A stretch of 64,000 nucleotides of DNA from CAZYBU01 sp964645775 (GCA_964645775.1 CAZYBU010000009.1:28753-92752), one strand, 5' to 3'. Counted from the first letter of the stretch, positions 27,104-36,558 are shown. Notes: generated from the sequence alone by a model not told the origin. Program-made: numbers and translations.

Positions 27104-28960
27104 ATGCTTACGGCAACGAACATAACCAAGTCCTTCGGGGACACCCTTCTCCTTGATGACATCTCCTTCACCATCGGCCGGGGAGAGAAGGTTGGCCTGG
27201 TGGGCCGTAATGGCCACGGGAAAACCACCCTTATGAGAATTATTACGGGCCATGAACACGCTGACGACGGAGAGATAACCTTTCCGAAGAATTACTCCCT
27301 GGGATACGTATCCCAGCAGCTTCGTTTCACCGGGAAAACGGTCCTGGAGGAATGCCTGGAAGGACTGCCGGAACACCGTTCAGACGAGCAATGGTACGCT
27401 GAGAAAATCCTCTCCGGTCTCGGTTTCGAAACCCGGGACATGGAGAGGCGGCCGGAGGACTTCTCCGGAGGATACCAGGTACGCCTTAACCTTGCCCGTG
27501 TCCTGGTATCCTCCCCCGACCTCCTCCTCCTGGATGAGCCGACCAACTTCCTGGACCTGCCGGCCATCCTCTGGTTCGAGAACTTTGTCTCCCGCTGGAA
27601 GGGAGAACTTCTCCTGATCACCCATGACCGATCCTTCATGGACCGTGTGACAACCCACACCATGGGCATCCACAGGAAGAAGGTCCGTAAAATCGAAGGT
27701 TCAACAGAGAAGCTCTATGAACAGATAATCAAAGAGGAAGAGATACATGAGAAGACCCGCATAAACGACGAAAAGAAGAGAAAGGACACGGAGCAGTTCA
27801 TCAACCGCTTCCGGGCCAAGGCGCGTTTGGCCGGCCTGGTCCAGTCCAGGATCAAGCTTTTGGAAAAGCAGGATCGACTGGAGAAGCTGGATAAGCTCGA
27901 ATCCCTGGAATTCACCTTCCAGGAGGCTCCTACCCACGCACGCACCCTGTTGAACGTATCCGATCTTACCTTCGGTTACGACCGGGACCGTCCCCTGATT
28001 CAGGATCTTTCCTTTACATTAGGCCAGGGAGAACGGATAGGCATAATCGGTAAAAACGGCAAAGGCAAGACCACCCTGCTTAGAATTCTGGCCGGGGAAA
28101 TTGAGCCCCAGGAAGGGAAAATTACTCCGCACAATTCCCTGGTCACCGGGTATTATGGCCAGACCAACAGGGAACACCTGAACCGGTCCCTCACCGTGGA
28201 AGAGGAACTGATGGCATCCGGGATAGAACGTGAAGAGGCCCGAAACATAGCCGGAGCCATGCTCTTTACCCAGGAGAGGGCACTGAAGAGAATTGAGGTC
28301 CTTTCCGGCGGAGAGAAGAGCCGGGTCATGCTGGGTAAGATCCTGGCCACGCCCGCGAACCTCCTTCTTCTGGACGAGCCGACCAACCACCTGGACATGG
28401 AATCGTGCGATTCCCTTCTGGCGGCCCTGGACGCCTTTTCCGGTTCCATGGTCCTTGTGACCCACAACGAACGGTTCCTCCGGAGCCTGACGGACCGGCT
28501 TATCGTCTTCCAGGGGGACGCCCCCTTCCTTTTCGAGGGAGCCTACCACGATTTTCTTGATAAGATCGGCTGGGAGAACCTTGAGCTGACCCGGCCTGCC
28601 GGCCAAAGTGAGAAGGACAACAACGGCATCGTGAACAAAAAGGAACACCGCAAACAGAAATTACGGCTGCTCAACGAGAAAAATGCAGAGCTAAAGCCCA
28701 TCCTTAAACAAATAGAGGACACAGAGTCACAACTTGAGGTACTCGAAGAAGAGAAGGAGTCACTTAACCAGCAGTGCATTCAGGCCTCGCAGGAGGGTGC
28801 AGGTTCCCGGATACAGGAACTCTCTCAGAAGCTTCACCAGGTAACCGAGCAGGCTGATATCCTGTATCAAAACTACGAGGACCTGCTGCAGAGGCAGGAA
28901 AACATTACCCAAAAATATGATGCGCTCATGGAGGGAATGCAGATACCACTGTCATCCTGA
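27104..28960 (+). CDS. ABC-F family ATP-binding protein (Uup/YheS-like)
   Basis: This is a 618-aa soluble tandem ABC ATPase. It has two Walker A motifs (GRNGHGKTT, GKNGKGKTT), two signatures (FSGGYQVRLNLARV, LSGGEKSRVMLGK) and two Walker B motifs (LLLLDEPTN), with a linker rich in Arg/Lys that ABC-F proteins insert into the ribosomal E site. A C-terminal coiled coil occupies about 530-610, as in Uup. ABC-F proteins modulate translation or resist ribosome antibiotics. There is no clear ribosome site at the ATG. Confidence 0.93.
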   Translation: MLTATNITKSFGDTLLLDDISFTIGRGEKVGLVGRNGHGKTTLMRIITGHEHADDGEITFPKNYSLGYVSQQLRFTGKTVLEECLEGLPEHRSDEQWYAEKILSGLGFETRDMERRPEDFSGGYQVRLNLARVLVSSPDLLLLDEPTNFLDLPAILWFENFVSRWKGELLLITHDRSFMDRVTTHTMGIHRKKVRKIEGSTEKLYEQIIKEEEIHEKTRINDEKKRKDTEQFINRFRAKARLAGLVQSRIKLLEKQDRLEKLDKLESLEFTFQEAPTHARTLLNVSDLTFGYDRDRPLIQDLSFTLGQGERIGIIGKNGKGKTTLLRILAGEIEPQEGKITPHNSLVTGYYGQTNREHLNRSLTVEEELMASGIEREEARNIAGAMLFTQERALKRIEVLSGGEKSRVMLGKILATPANLLLLDEPTNHLDMESCDSLLAALDAFSGSMVLVTHNERFLRSLTDRLIVFQGDAPFLFEGAYHDFLDKIGWENLELTRPAGQSEKDNNGIVNKKEHRKQKLRLLNEKNAELKPILKQIEDTESQLEVLEEEKESLNQQCIQASQEGAGSRIQELSQKLHQVTEQADILYQNYEDLLQRQENITQKYDALMEGMQIPLSS

Positions 28961-29119
28961 ACCTTCCTGCCGTCACCCTGAGCAGCGCGCGGGTCTTGGT
29001 TAGCACTGTCACTACAGGCATTTCCACTGTCACTCTGAAAGGATACTTCCTCATATTCCTTCGTCAGGATACCATTTGTGAAACTGTCACCTCTGAAAAA
29101 AGGCCTTCATTGAATCACT
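28949..29119. repeat. degenerate ~57-bp periodic repeat around ctgtca motifs
   Basis: The motif gtca recurs at 28951, 28972, 29008, 29029, about 29063 and 29086, mostly in the context ctgtca followed by ctga. Offsets are 21/36/21 and repeats are 57 bp apart, so three copies of a decayed unit seem present. The first copy contains the ABC-F stop codon. It resembles decayed dispersed repeats of the type gtcaccctgagc found in many genomes. Confidence 0.35.
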
Positions 29120-31217
29120 CGCCTATTCTCATGCGCGCGTCCAGGAGGGCCACCCCCCTGCCTTCCGGGAAACAGCGGACAGGATTACAGTCCATCTCCT
29201 GGATGATCTCATTTTCAGCCATAAGATGAGAGATGCGCAGGATAGCGTCCACGTATGCCTCGATATCGGACCTGCCGCTTCCCCTTGTGCCGGAAAGAAT
29301 GCCGTAGGTCTTCAGGTTCCGGACCTTCTTCATGACATCGTTTCCTCTCGACGGGCAGAGGGCGTTATGGACGTCCCGGAAAATTTCAACATATACCCCT
29401 CCGTATCCGAAGTAGACCACCGGCCCGAATGAATCGTCCCTGCGTGCTCCTATATACATGTCGATACCTTCAGGCGCGAGGGGTACAACACGGACTCCCT
29501 CGATATTCGCGTCCTTTTTATAGGCCCGGGCCGATGCCATGATATCATCAAAGGCCTTTCGCACGGAATCCTCATCCCGCAGGTCAATGGCTACTCCTCC
29601 GGCATCCGTCTTATGCAAAATGTCCGGGGAGACCAGTTTCATTACCACCGGAGCACCGATCTTTCCGGCAGCCTTTGCCGCCTCATCGGCCGTGGCCGCG
29701 ACAATACCGGAGAAGGCATTAAGTCCGCAGGCCTCAAAAAGCTCCAGGCTTTCCTCCCCGAAATCCCCCGATTTTCCCTTTATCCAGGAAGCGATGGCCT
29801 TCCGGTCGTACCCCTTCGGAGGATCACCCGCTCTCAGGTCGGCCGGTTCGCTCGTATAAAAATCGCTCTGTATCCTCATGGCCCTGATCATCTCTTCGGC
29901 GTTATTAAAAAGAGGAAACTGCATGTTCGCCTTGATCCGTGAAAGGGTATGAGAGAGACCGAAGAGGGTCGCGGCCATAGGTTTCCCGGAGGAGAGGATG
30001 GCCCCCTGCATCTCCGTGGAGAGGTCAGTGTGAAACATATCGTAGAAGACATTGTCCCCTTTGGGCATGTTCGGCCACTGGGATACGTAGACGGCGCCAT
30101 CAACGTTTTCGTTATGCAGCAATTCGTGTGTGATATGGGCGTACATCCGCGCGTCGTAGATATCTCCCATGTCCAGGGGATTGCTGAAGTTGATAACACC
30201 GGCGTTGGAGAACTGCTGCAGGTCTGAATAGAACTCTCCCCCGGGATCGGCGAAGGTAAAGCCGTTCTCCTCGCAGAGGTCTGCCATCATGACGGTAAAG
30301 CCTCCGGCGGGGCTCATAACCATGATCCTCTTGCCTCTCATGGGAGGGAGACTGAAGGCCTTGGAGACGGAGATAAAATCCTCGAAATCGTTTATGCGGA
30401 TGATCCCGGCCTCCTGGAAGTTGTCATCGATGATGTCATCGTCCCCGCTCAGGGCCGCCGTATGGCTCATGGCCGCTTTCATGCCGGCCCCGGATGTCCC
30501 CGATTTCAGCATGATGATCGGCTTGTCGATCTTAGCGGCTACCTCGATCAGTTCCCGTCCCCGGGAGATGCTCTCCAGGTACATGCCGATGATCTTCGTT
30601 TCCGGATCCCTGCCGAAGTATTCCAAAAAGTCGACCTCGTCCATGTTCAGCTTGTTGCCGATACTCGCGAACTTGGCCATCCCCACGTTCTCGTCGCTCA
30701 TGAGGTTCCAGAGCATAAGGCCGACCCCCCCGCTTTGAGTGATAACGGAAAGCCCACCCTGGGGAGGAGGATAAGAAGGAATAAAAGGAAGACAGAGGCC
30801 GTTTACCGTGTTAGCCAGGGTGATCCCGTTGGGTCCAACAAACCGGACCCCCGATTCCCTGGCCGCTGTCACCAGTTCATCCGCCAGGCTCTCTCCCCTC
30901 TCCCCCAGCTCGTTAAACCCTCCGGACGGGATCGCCATTCGATGAATACCCGCCCGGCCGCATTCCCGGACAATGGCAGGAATATACCTGGCCGGGATCA
31001 GAACAAGGGCCAGGTCCGGCGTCTCCGGGAGATCGGCCACGGATGGGTACATGCGAACACCGTCCACGTCCCTGTCGTTGGACGAGGGATTCACGCCATG
31101 GATACGCCCCCTGTATCCCCAGCGTATCAGGTTCTCAAGAACCAGCCGGGGTATATTGTGTTTCTTGGACGATAGACCTACGATGGCGATAGATTCGGGA
31201 TTATAGAAGCGTTCCAT
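29115..31217 (-). CDS. ADP-forming acyl-CoA synthetase (CoA-binding plus ATP-grasp)
   Basis: This is a 700-aa fused-subunit NDP-forming acyl-CoA synthetase-like protein that may link acyl-CoA to acid with ATP synthesis. The CoA-binding domain opens with ERFYNPESIAIVGLSSK; the MSHTAALSG segment carries the catalytic His; the ATP-grasp part has VVMKLVSPDILHKTDAGGVAIDL. I chose ATG 31217 because agaaggag sits 6 nt upstream of it but abuts the ATG at 31223. The frame opens further upstream but without a ribosome site. Confidence 0.92.
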   Translation of the reverse strand: MERFYNPESIAIVGLSSKKHNIPRLVLENLIRWGYRGRIHGVNPSSNDRDVDGVRMYPSVADLPETPDLALVLIPARYIPAIVRECGRAGIHRMAIPSGGFNELGERGESLADELVTAARESGVRFVGPNGITLANTVNGLCLPFIPSYPPPQGGLSVITQSGGVGLMLWNLMSDENVGMAKFASIGNKLNMDEVDFLEYFGRDPETKIIGMYLESISRGRELIEVAAKIDKPIIMLKSGTSGAGMKAAMSHTAALSGDDDIIDDNFQEAGIIRINDFEDFISVSKAFSLPPMRGKRIMVMSPAGGFTVMMADLCEENGFTFADPGGEFYSDLQQFSNAGVINFSNPLDMGDIYDARMYAHITHELLHNENVDGAVYVSQWPNMPKGDNVFYDMFHTDLSTEMQGAILSSGKPMAATLFGLSHTLSRIKANMQFPLFNNAEEMIRAMRIQSDFYTSEPADLRAGDPPKGYDRKAIASWIKGKSGDFGEESLELFEACGLNAFSGIVAATADEAAKAAGKIGAPVVMKLVSPDILHKTDAGGVAIDLRDEDSVRKAFDDIMASARAYKKDANIEGVRVVPLAPEGIDMYIGARRDDSFGPVVYFGYGGVYVEIFRDVHNALCPSRGNDVMKKVRNLKTYGILSGTRGSGRSDIEAYVDAILRISHLMAENEIIQEMDCNPVRCFPEGRGVALLDARMRIGE

Positions 31218-31335
31218 GAGCATCTCCTTCTGGCGTGTATCATAAAGCCTGAATATATACCAGCCGATCCATGAGACAAGCACATTTCCGGAAAAGGATT
31301 TGACACCCCCGGCATGGCGGAGGAGAGAGATCACC

Positions 31336-32592
31336 ATGAAGATAACATCCATATTTCCAGTCATATTCCTTTCACTTTTTCTGATCATCCAGACCGGGTG
31401 CGACGCAGGCGGCGCCCGCAATGAACATCAGTCTTCATCAGCGACCCTGGCCTTTACCGGGGATATCATCATGCATATCCCGGTCAAGAGCTGCGCGCGG
31501 CTTCACAACCGGGTACGGAACGGAGAAAGCCTTAACAATGACGGTTTCGATTACCTGTTCCGGGACATCGTCCCCTACCTGAATGATACGGACATAGCAG
31601 TGGGAAACATGGAATTCCCCGTGGCCCCTCCCTACACCAGTAAACCGTGGATATTCAATTCTCCTCCCGGAGTTCTCAGGGCCATGAAAAGGGCCGGTTT
31701 CACCACCATGCACCTTGGCAACAATCATATTCTGGACCAGGGAGAGGAAGGTCTCCACGCGACCCTGCGGGAACTGAAAACCGCTGGCCTCGACTACACC
31801 GGTATACGCGACAAGCGTGCGAAATATACCGGTGTGATTAAGAACGTAAACGGAATCCGTATCGGCCTCCTGGGGTACACGGCCGTCATGAATTATGCAA
31901 TCCCATCCGACCTGAAAAACGTTGAGATAAACTGGCTTCCCGATGAGAAGAAGGCCCGTGCCAGTATCAAAGAGATAAAGTCCCGCTGTGATTATCTCGT
32001 GGTCATCGTCCATGGAGGAGCGGAGTACGCCGATAAACCGGATAAAGAGATTCGTAAACGTTACCGACAGCTCGTCACTGACGGCGCGGACCTGGTCGTG
32101 GGACATCATCCCCATGTTCTCCAGGAGGTGGAGATGGTGGAACCGATCCCGGGTAAGCAGAGATACATCTTCTACAGCCTGGGGAACCTCATATCAAACC
32201 AGAGCAGCGTTTATCCCGTGGGTGATACCGGTCTTTCCAGAAGCACACGCCATTCAGTCATACTGAAGGTACGCCTGGACCGTACCGCCGAGGGAAGGAT
32301 CCGACAGGGAATCGACCTCGTCCCTGTCTACACGAGCAACACCCTCTTCGACTCCCGGGGGTATCGAAATATCCAGGTACGGTCCCTGGAGAATGACATG
32401 ATACGTCTTTTTTTACAAAACGGGAGCAGAAAATCGCCGAAAAAGAGTATAGCATTTGACATGGACGCCGACTTCCTGTATAGTTCCATGAAATCGATCG
32501 AGCATGTCGTGCTGCTCGGAAAACCGTACCGGGAGATATCCTTTCTGAAACCGGAAATACCTTTCCATGGGAAGAGAACTGAAAATCAATAA
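31336..32592 (+). CDS. CapA-family metallophosphatase-like lipoprotein
   Basis: The 418-aa protein has a lipobox (IIQTGC) and a PGA_cap/CapA metallophosphatase fold: TGDIIMHIP with the first metal ligand, GNMEFPV, LGNNHILDQGEEGL, VHGGAEY and VVGHHPHVLQ, each a metal-binding motif. CapA proteins are implicated in poly-gamma-glutamate capsules, but many members have other envelope roles. The C-terminus overlaps the STAS gene by 26 bp. Confidence 0.88.
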   Translation: MKITSIFPVIFLSLFLIIQTGCDAGGARNEHQSSSATLAFTGDIIMHIPVKSCARLHNRVRNGESLNNDGFDYLFRDIVPYLNDTDIAVGNMEFPVAPPYTSKPWIFNSPPGVLRAMKRAGFTTMHLGNNHILDQGEEGLHATLRELKTAGLDYTGIRDKRAKYTGVIKNVNGIRIGLLGYTAVMNYAIPSDLKNVEINWLPDEKKARASIKEIKSRCDYLVVIVHGGAEYADKPDKEIRKRYRQLVTDGADLVVGHHPHVLQEVEMVEPIPGKQRYIFYSLGNLISNQSSVYPVGDTGLSRSTRHSVILKVRLDRTAEGRIRQGIDLVPVYTSNTLFDSRGYRNIQVRSLENDMIRLFLQNGSRKSPKKSIAFDMDADFLYSSMKSIEHVVLLGKPYREISFLKPEIPFHGKRTENQ

Positions 32593-32902
32593 ACGCGTAT
32601 CCGGCTCCACGGTGATACTCGACCTTGAGGGGGAGATATCCCTCAAGGACTCGAAAGAGCTGAAAGACACCCTCGACAGCATCATCGAATCGGGTGACTC
32701 TACCCACATCGCGCTTAACATGGAACAGGTCCCCTTTGTAAACAGTATCGGCCTGGGAATCCTCATGGAGATGAACCGGGAAGTACCGGGCCGGGGAATC
32801 AGGTTCAGTCTCATGAACGCCGGGCATAACCTGGAGGGAATCTTCGACGTGACCCAGGTTAAGCAGTTCTTCGATTTTGTAAAAGAAGATGAACTGAATT
32901 AA
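32567..32902 (+). CDS. STAS-domain anti-sigma factor antagonist
   Basis: The 111-aa STAS protein has the phosphorylatable-Ser site PFVNSIGLGIL; the strand TVILDLEGEIS and the final VTQVKQFF helix are typical. It should be a substrate of a SpoIIE phosphatase and an anti-sigma kinase. A phosphatase of that kind is encoded at 2927 and a degenerate one at 12467. No sigma or anti-sigma gene is adjacent. Confidence 0.9.
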   Translation: MGRELKINKRVSGSTVILDLEGEISLKDSKELKDTLDSIIESGDSTHIALNMEQVPFVNSIGLGILMEMNREVPGRGIRFSLMNAGHNLEGIFDVTQVKQFFDFVKEDELN

Positions 32903-32983
32903 TACTGTCTTAACTCCAGCTTTTTAAACCTGCATATCAATCAAGACCGACCGGCGATGTTTCATCGACACTTTCCTTGATCT

Positions 32984-33006
32984 GATCATTTTTATGATCT
33001 TTTTTT
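32984..33006 (+). terminator. Rho-independent terminator after STAS gene
   Basis: The stem gatcat/atgatc (32984-32989, 32994-32999) with a TTTT loop is followed directly by TTTTTTT. It lies about 80 bp after the STAS stop. The stem is short and AT-rich. Confidence 0.5.
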
Positions 33007-33082
33007 CCTCCACCCGGCTAGAACTTTATACAATCGACCATTTTTTTATTTACAGGGAGAGTCTTTTCTTCTATACGTATAT

Positions 33083-33120
33083 CTGTCGAGTAGATCGTCT
33101 TCAGGCAGTGTGCTCGACAG
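33083..33120 (+). promoter_or_regulatory. inverted repeat in leader of outer-membrane protein gene
   Basis: Perfect 8-bp arms ctgtcgag and ctcgacag (33083-33090, 33113-33120) enclose 22 nt. It lies 77 bp before the start of the outer-membrane protein and could form a 5'-UTR hairpin that stabilises or regulates the message. Confidence 0.4.
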
Positions 33121-33196
33121 TAACGACTGACAGTTTTCATGAAGATTCAGTGCAGTTCTCATGGAAACGGTTAGAGAAATCTTTCCGAGGTGGAGC

Positions 33197-34339
33197 ATGA
33201 AAAAAACATCTATAATTGCTGCATGTGCTGTCATTCTGACAATGCTGTCGTTTTCCCCTCTGCTCGCACAGGGCGTGGATTACAAGTACGTCCACAGCGC
33301 CAAGCTCGACGTGGCCTACTACCCGGCCACCCACAGAGGCTACGGCCTGGGAGACAAAAGTTTCGCCCACTGGAACTACGATCGTCTCGAATATGACTAC
33401 TGGGAACCCGGAGTTACAAATGGACGAAACGATGTCGGCAACTCCTTTGTCATGGAGCTCAAGGCCTACTACAAGTTCCAGATGGAATTCCCGGTACTCC
33501 AGGGTGACGGCCCTCTCACGAAAGGGAACAACGTGAAGCTCGATTTCATCTTCAACGTCTCCCCTGTTACTGCCGATGCCGGGGTCCACGCACACTTTAC
33601 CCCCATCGCCTTCCTGATCTTCTCCCTGGGACAGGAGATATCCACCGGCTGGTACTTCCCCGGTCTCGACCTGGACGGCCTGGCAGTTAACCCGAGAGAC
33701 GCCGCCAGTAGCCCGGATATGAACTATGCTGATTATGAAAGTTTCACCAAGCACCCCGACAACGACGGATTCAACGGCATCCTCTCCAAAACTGAGATGG
33801 GGATGACTTTCCAGTTCGACCTGGCGGCCGTTGTCCCCGGTGACTGGACCCATGTGGTCGTGGTAGCCAACTGGAATTTCCTCTATAGATATTACTCCAA
33901 ATCTACCAACGAAGATACGAGGTACTGGAGATTCGAGCATGACAAGGGTGAGAATGAGAACGGCTTCACCCTGGAGATGACCTACCTCCTGGGCTACCAG
34001 ATGCCGAAGCGTCCGGCCCGCATCAACCTGGTCGGCTTCATTGTTGAGACGGACCAGCGTCTCACCGGTATGAACGCCTCCAAGATGGATGACGGGGGCT
34101 GGGGATCCGATTTTATCGAGGTCAAGTTCGGCCCCATGGTCAACTTCATCTTCGGCAAGTACCACAGCCTCACCTTCCTTGCTCAGTTCAAGAACGGCCG
34201 TCACTACACAGACGCAACTTTCGGACATCGCGATTTCAGAAATCGGCAGGTTGACACAAGCAACCCGCAGTTTGTCCAGTTTGACAGATTTGCCCTCTCC
34301 TACAGCTACAAGTTCGGGCACTCTCCCAACTATTTCTAA
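33197..34339 (+). CDS. predicted major outer-membrane protein
   Basis: The 380-aa protein has a signal peptide (IIAACAVILTMLSFSPLLAQ) and a beta-rich, Tyr/Trp/Phe-dense mature part (MELKAYYKFQMEFPV, VHAHFTPIAFLIFSLGQEI, MTYLLGYQMPK, LTFLAQFKNGRHY) ending in Tyr-Phe, as outer-membrane barrels do. gaggtgg lies just before the ATG. A strong terminator and a structured leader suggest high expression. No family name is assigned. Confidence 0.75.
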   Translation: MKKTSIIAACAVILTMLSFSPLLAQGVDYKYVHSAKLDVAYYPATHRGYGLGDKSFAHWNYDRLEYDYWEPGVTNGRNDVGNSFVMELKAYYKFQMEFPVLQGDGPLTKGNNVKLDFIFNVSPVTADAGVHAHFTPIAFLIFSLGQEISTGWYFPGLDLDGLAVNPRDAASSPDMNYADYESFTKHPDNDGFNGILSKTEMGMTFQFDLAAVVPGDWTHVVVVANWNFLYRYYSKSTNEDTRYWRFEHDKGENENGFTLEMTYLLGYQMPKRPARINLVGFIVETDQRLTGMNASKMDDGGWGSDFIEVKFGPMVNFIFGKYHSLTFLAQFKNGRHYTDATFGHRDFRNRQVDTSNPQFVQFDRFALSYSYKFGHSPNYF

Positions 34340-34365
34340 GAAAGAACCAACGGCGTAACCAGCAG

Positions 34366-34398
34366 AACCCCGGGCCTGGCCCGGGGTTCTTTTTTTTT
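34366..34398 (+). terminator. strong Rho-independent terminator after outer-membrane protein
   Basis: An 11-bp perfect inverted repeat (aaccccgggcc and ggcccggggtt, 34366-34376 and 34378-34388) is followed by c and a run of T to 34397. It is 26 bp after the stop codon. Confidence 0.9.
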
Positions 34399-34574
34399 AA
34401 GTATATCGGCTGATCCCTGGAGGAGCCGGTAAGAACGATGGGCTGTATTTTTCTTCCACGCTTCAGGATAATCCCCATAAAAAAATCATTGTTTTTTTAT
34501 AAAGTCCCCTTAATACATAACGATTCCCAATGAATCATTGCTCAGGTATTTTTTGTATCCTGGAGGCGGCGGTC

Positions 34575-35465
34575 GTGAAAAAAATCGGAATCGTACTTCT
34601 CGTAATTCTTATCATTTTTGCTGGAGGGCTCCTGGGCGGCGCCTGGTATTTCTCCTCCCAGCTGCTCCATCCTGTCCCCACGAAATGCGATGTTGAGCAT
34701 TTCGTTCACTGCGACTCTCCGAATGAGATAGCTCTTCCCTTTGAGGAGGTCAGCTTCCCCTCCCGTGACAATATACGTATCCGGGGATGGCTCATTCCGG
34801 GAACCGGCGAAAAGGCCGTGATCCTTGTACACGGGATCACGGCGGACAGAAGGGAGGCCATGCGCTGGCTGAAGCCCCTTTATCAGGAGGGCTACACACT
34901 CCTGACCATCGATCTTAGGAACCACGGGAAAAGTGAAGGCGCGTTGACCACCATGGGACTTCTTGAGAAGAACGACGTCATGGGAGCGGTCGACTTTCTG
35001 ACGGAGGAGAGGGGGATAGAAAGCGTCGGAGTATTCGGAGTCTCCATGGGTTCTTCGGCCGGTATCCACGCCATGGCCGAAGATCCGCGGATCAGGGCCG
35101 GTATCTTCGAGGCCCCCTTCTCCTCCCTGCGGAATCTTCTGGAGGTCCTGGCCGAACGGGACTACCACCTGCCGCCCCGGTTCACCATCGACCTGGTGGA
35201 TATCTTGTATCGCATGAGAAGTTCATATTCCCTGGACGAGATACGGCCCGTGGACCGGGTGGGAAAGATATCCCCCAGGCCTCTCTTTATCATTCACTGC
35301 CCGGATGATGACTTCGTGCCTTATCAGTTCGGCCTGGATGNNNNNNNNNNCGGTGAACCGAAAGAGTTCTGGGCGTCACCCTGCAGGAAGCACGCCCGGG
35401 CCTGGCAGGGAAATCCCGAGGAAGCGGAACGGCGGGTCAGGGAATTTTTCCGAAAGAACCTGTAG
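34575..35465 (+). CDS. alpha/beta hydrolase, membrane-anchored, interrupted by assembly gap
   Basis: The protein is about 296 aa from a GTG at 34575 (ggagg 8 nt upstream), with one N-terminal hydrophobic anchor (GIVLLVILIIFAGGLLGGAWYF). The hydrolase core has AVILVHGITADRREA (oxyanion), GVFGVSMGSSAG (nucleophile elbow GxSxG), LFIIHCPDDDFVPY (catalytic Asp) and PCRKHARAW (His). The 10 Ns at 35341-35350 lie in frame between the Asp and His regions, so four residues are undetermined. Confidence 0.82.
   Translation: MKKIGIVLLVILIIFAGGLLGGAWYFSSQLLHPVPTKCDVEHFVHCDSPNEIALPFEEVSFPSRDNIRIRGWLIPGTGEKAVILVHGITADRREAMRWLKPLYQEGYTLLTIDLRNHGKSEGALTTMGLLEKNDVMGAVDFLTEERGIESVGVFGVSMGSSAGIHAMAEDPRIRAGIFEAPFSSLRNLLEVLAERDYHLPPRFTIDLVDILYRMRSSYSLDEIRPVDRVGKISPRPLFIIHCPDDDFVPYQFGLDXXXXGEPKEFWASPCRKHARAWQGNPEEAERRVREFFRKNL
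35341..35350. other. assembly gap (10 N) inside hydrolase gene
   Basis: Ten N characters interrupt the alpha/beta hydrolase gene. The reading frame continues correctly on both sides and the domain spacing is close to normal, so the gap is probably small and does not imply a broken gene. Confidence 0.95.
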
Positions 35466-35475
35466 ACGGGTTCTC

Positions 35476-36558
35476 TTACGGCGCCAGGATAACCGAAGGC
35501 CCTTCGGGAATTTTTCTCCTCTCCACCTGGCCCACAATGGCCGCCTTATCCACTCCCCGGTCATAAAGTTCACGCAGACAGGCCTCCCCCTGGTCCGGAT
35601 GAATGGAACAGAGGAGGCCTCCCGAGGTCTGCGGATCGAAGGCGATGTCCTCGTAAAACTGTTCCACATTTTCAAGTCGCTGAAAGCGGTGGGCCAGGTA
35701 CTTCAGGTTATTATACATGCCGGCCGGAATGAGACCCGTTTCGGCGCTCTCCCGGGCGCCGGACAACACCGGTATACCGGAGGCGAAAAGACGGATGGCT
35801 GACTCTCCTTCACCGGTCATCTCGGCGGCGTGACCGGCCAGACCGAAACCTGTCACGTCGGTACAGGCCGACACGTCGTATTTTTCAATGACCCCGGAGG
35901 CGGTCCGGTTCAGGCTGGCCATCGACTGTATACTTTCCTCAAGGAGTTCCAGGTTGAACATACCTGCCTTCACAGCCGTACTGATAACCCCGGTGCCGAC
36001 TCCCTTGGTTAAAACAAGAAGATCCCCTTCCCTGGGTGTATTGTTCCTGAGTATTCTTGCAGGATGGACGAGGCCGGTAACGGAGAGGCCGTACTTCATC
36101 TCCGGGTCCTCAACGGAGTGCCCCCCCAGAAGGGCGGCCCCCGCCTCTTCAATCTTCGATATTCCCCCGGATAATATTTCAGAAAGGATGGCTAGAGTAA
36201 ACTTGTCCGTGGGAAAACATACGATATTCAGAGCCGTGAGGGGCGCTCCTCCCATGGCATATATGTCGGAGAGACTGTTGGCCGCCGCTATCTGGCCATA
36301 GGTGTAGGGGTCATCCACGATAGGCGTGATGAAATCGACGGTCTGGACCAGGGCCAGAGTATCACTCAACCTGTAGACCCCTGCGTCGTCACTTGTCCCT
36401 GTACCGACCAGGACCCCATCAGGGGCGGGTACCGAGAGGGATGTCATAACTTCATGCAGGTCCGCCGGACCTATCTTCGCAGCTCAACCGGAGCCGGAGA
36501 CAGATTCCGTGAGCCTGAGCCAGTTCAGCCCTTCAGGCAGCTTACATCCATCGCCCAT
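35476..36558 (-). CDS. selD: selenide, water dikinase SelD (selenocysteine-containing)
   Basis: SelD makes selenophosphate from selenide and ATP. Standard ORF calling would begin at an internal ATG giving 323 aa, but the frame extends upstream through a TGA at 36484-36486 to an ATG at 36558 with gggaggt just before it, giving 360 aa. The TGA is codon 25, in the context GSG-U-AAK, where SelD proteins have catalytic Cys or Sec. A SECIS-like hairpin follows. Downstream motifs are normal: GTGTSDDAGVY, VDFITPIVDDPYTYGQIAAANSLSDIYAMG, ALLGGHSVED. It is last in a yedE-yedF-like-selD run. Confidence 0.93.
36458..36472 (-). promoter_or_regulatory. bacterial SECIS-like hairpin downstream of the selD UGA
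   Basis: On the minus-strand RNA, arms AGGUCC and GGACCU (36472-36467 and 36463-36458) pair around a GGC loop. The loop begins 17 nt after the UGA and opens with G, which matches the consensus for bacterial SECIS elements (apical loop 16-37 nt after UGA with an early G). It lies within the coding sequence and is probably bound by SelB. Confidence 0.75.

Noticed and set aside
33137..34321. Long minus-strand frame opposite the outer-membrane protein
   Set aside because: The plus-strand gene has a signal peptide, ribosome site and terminator; the minus frame has none.
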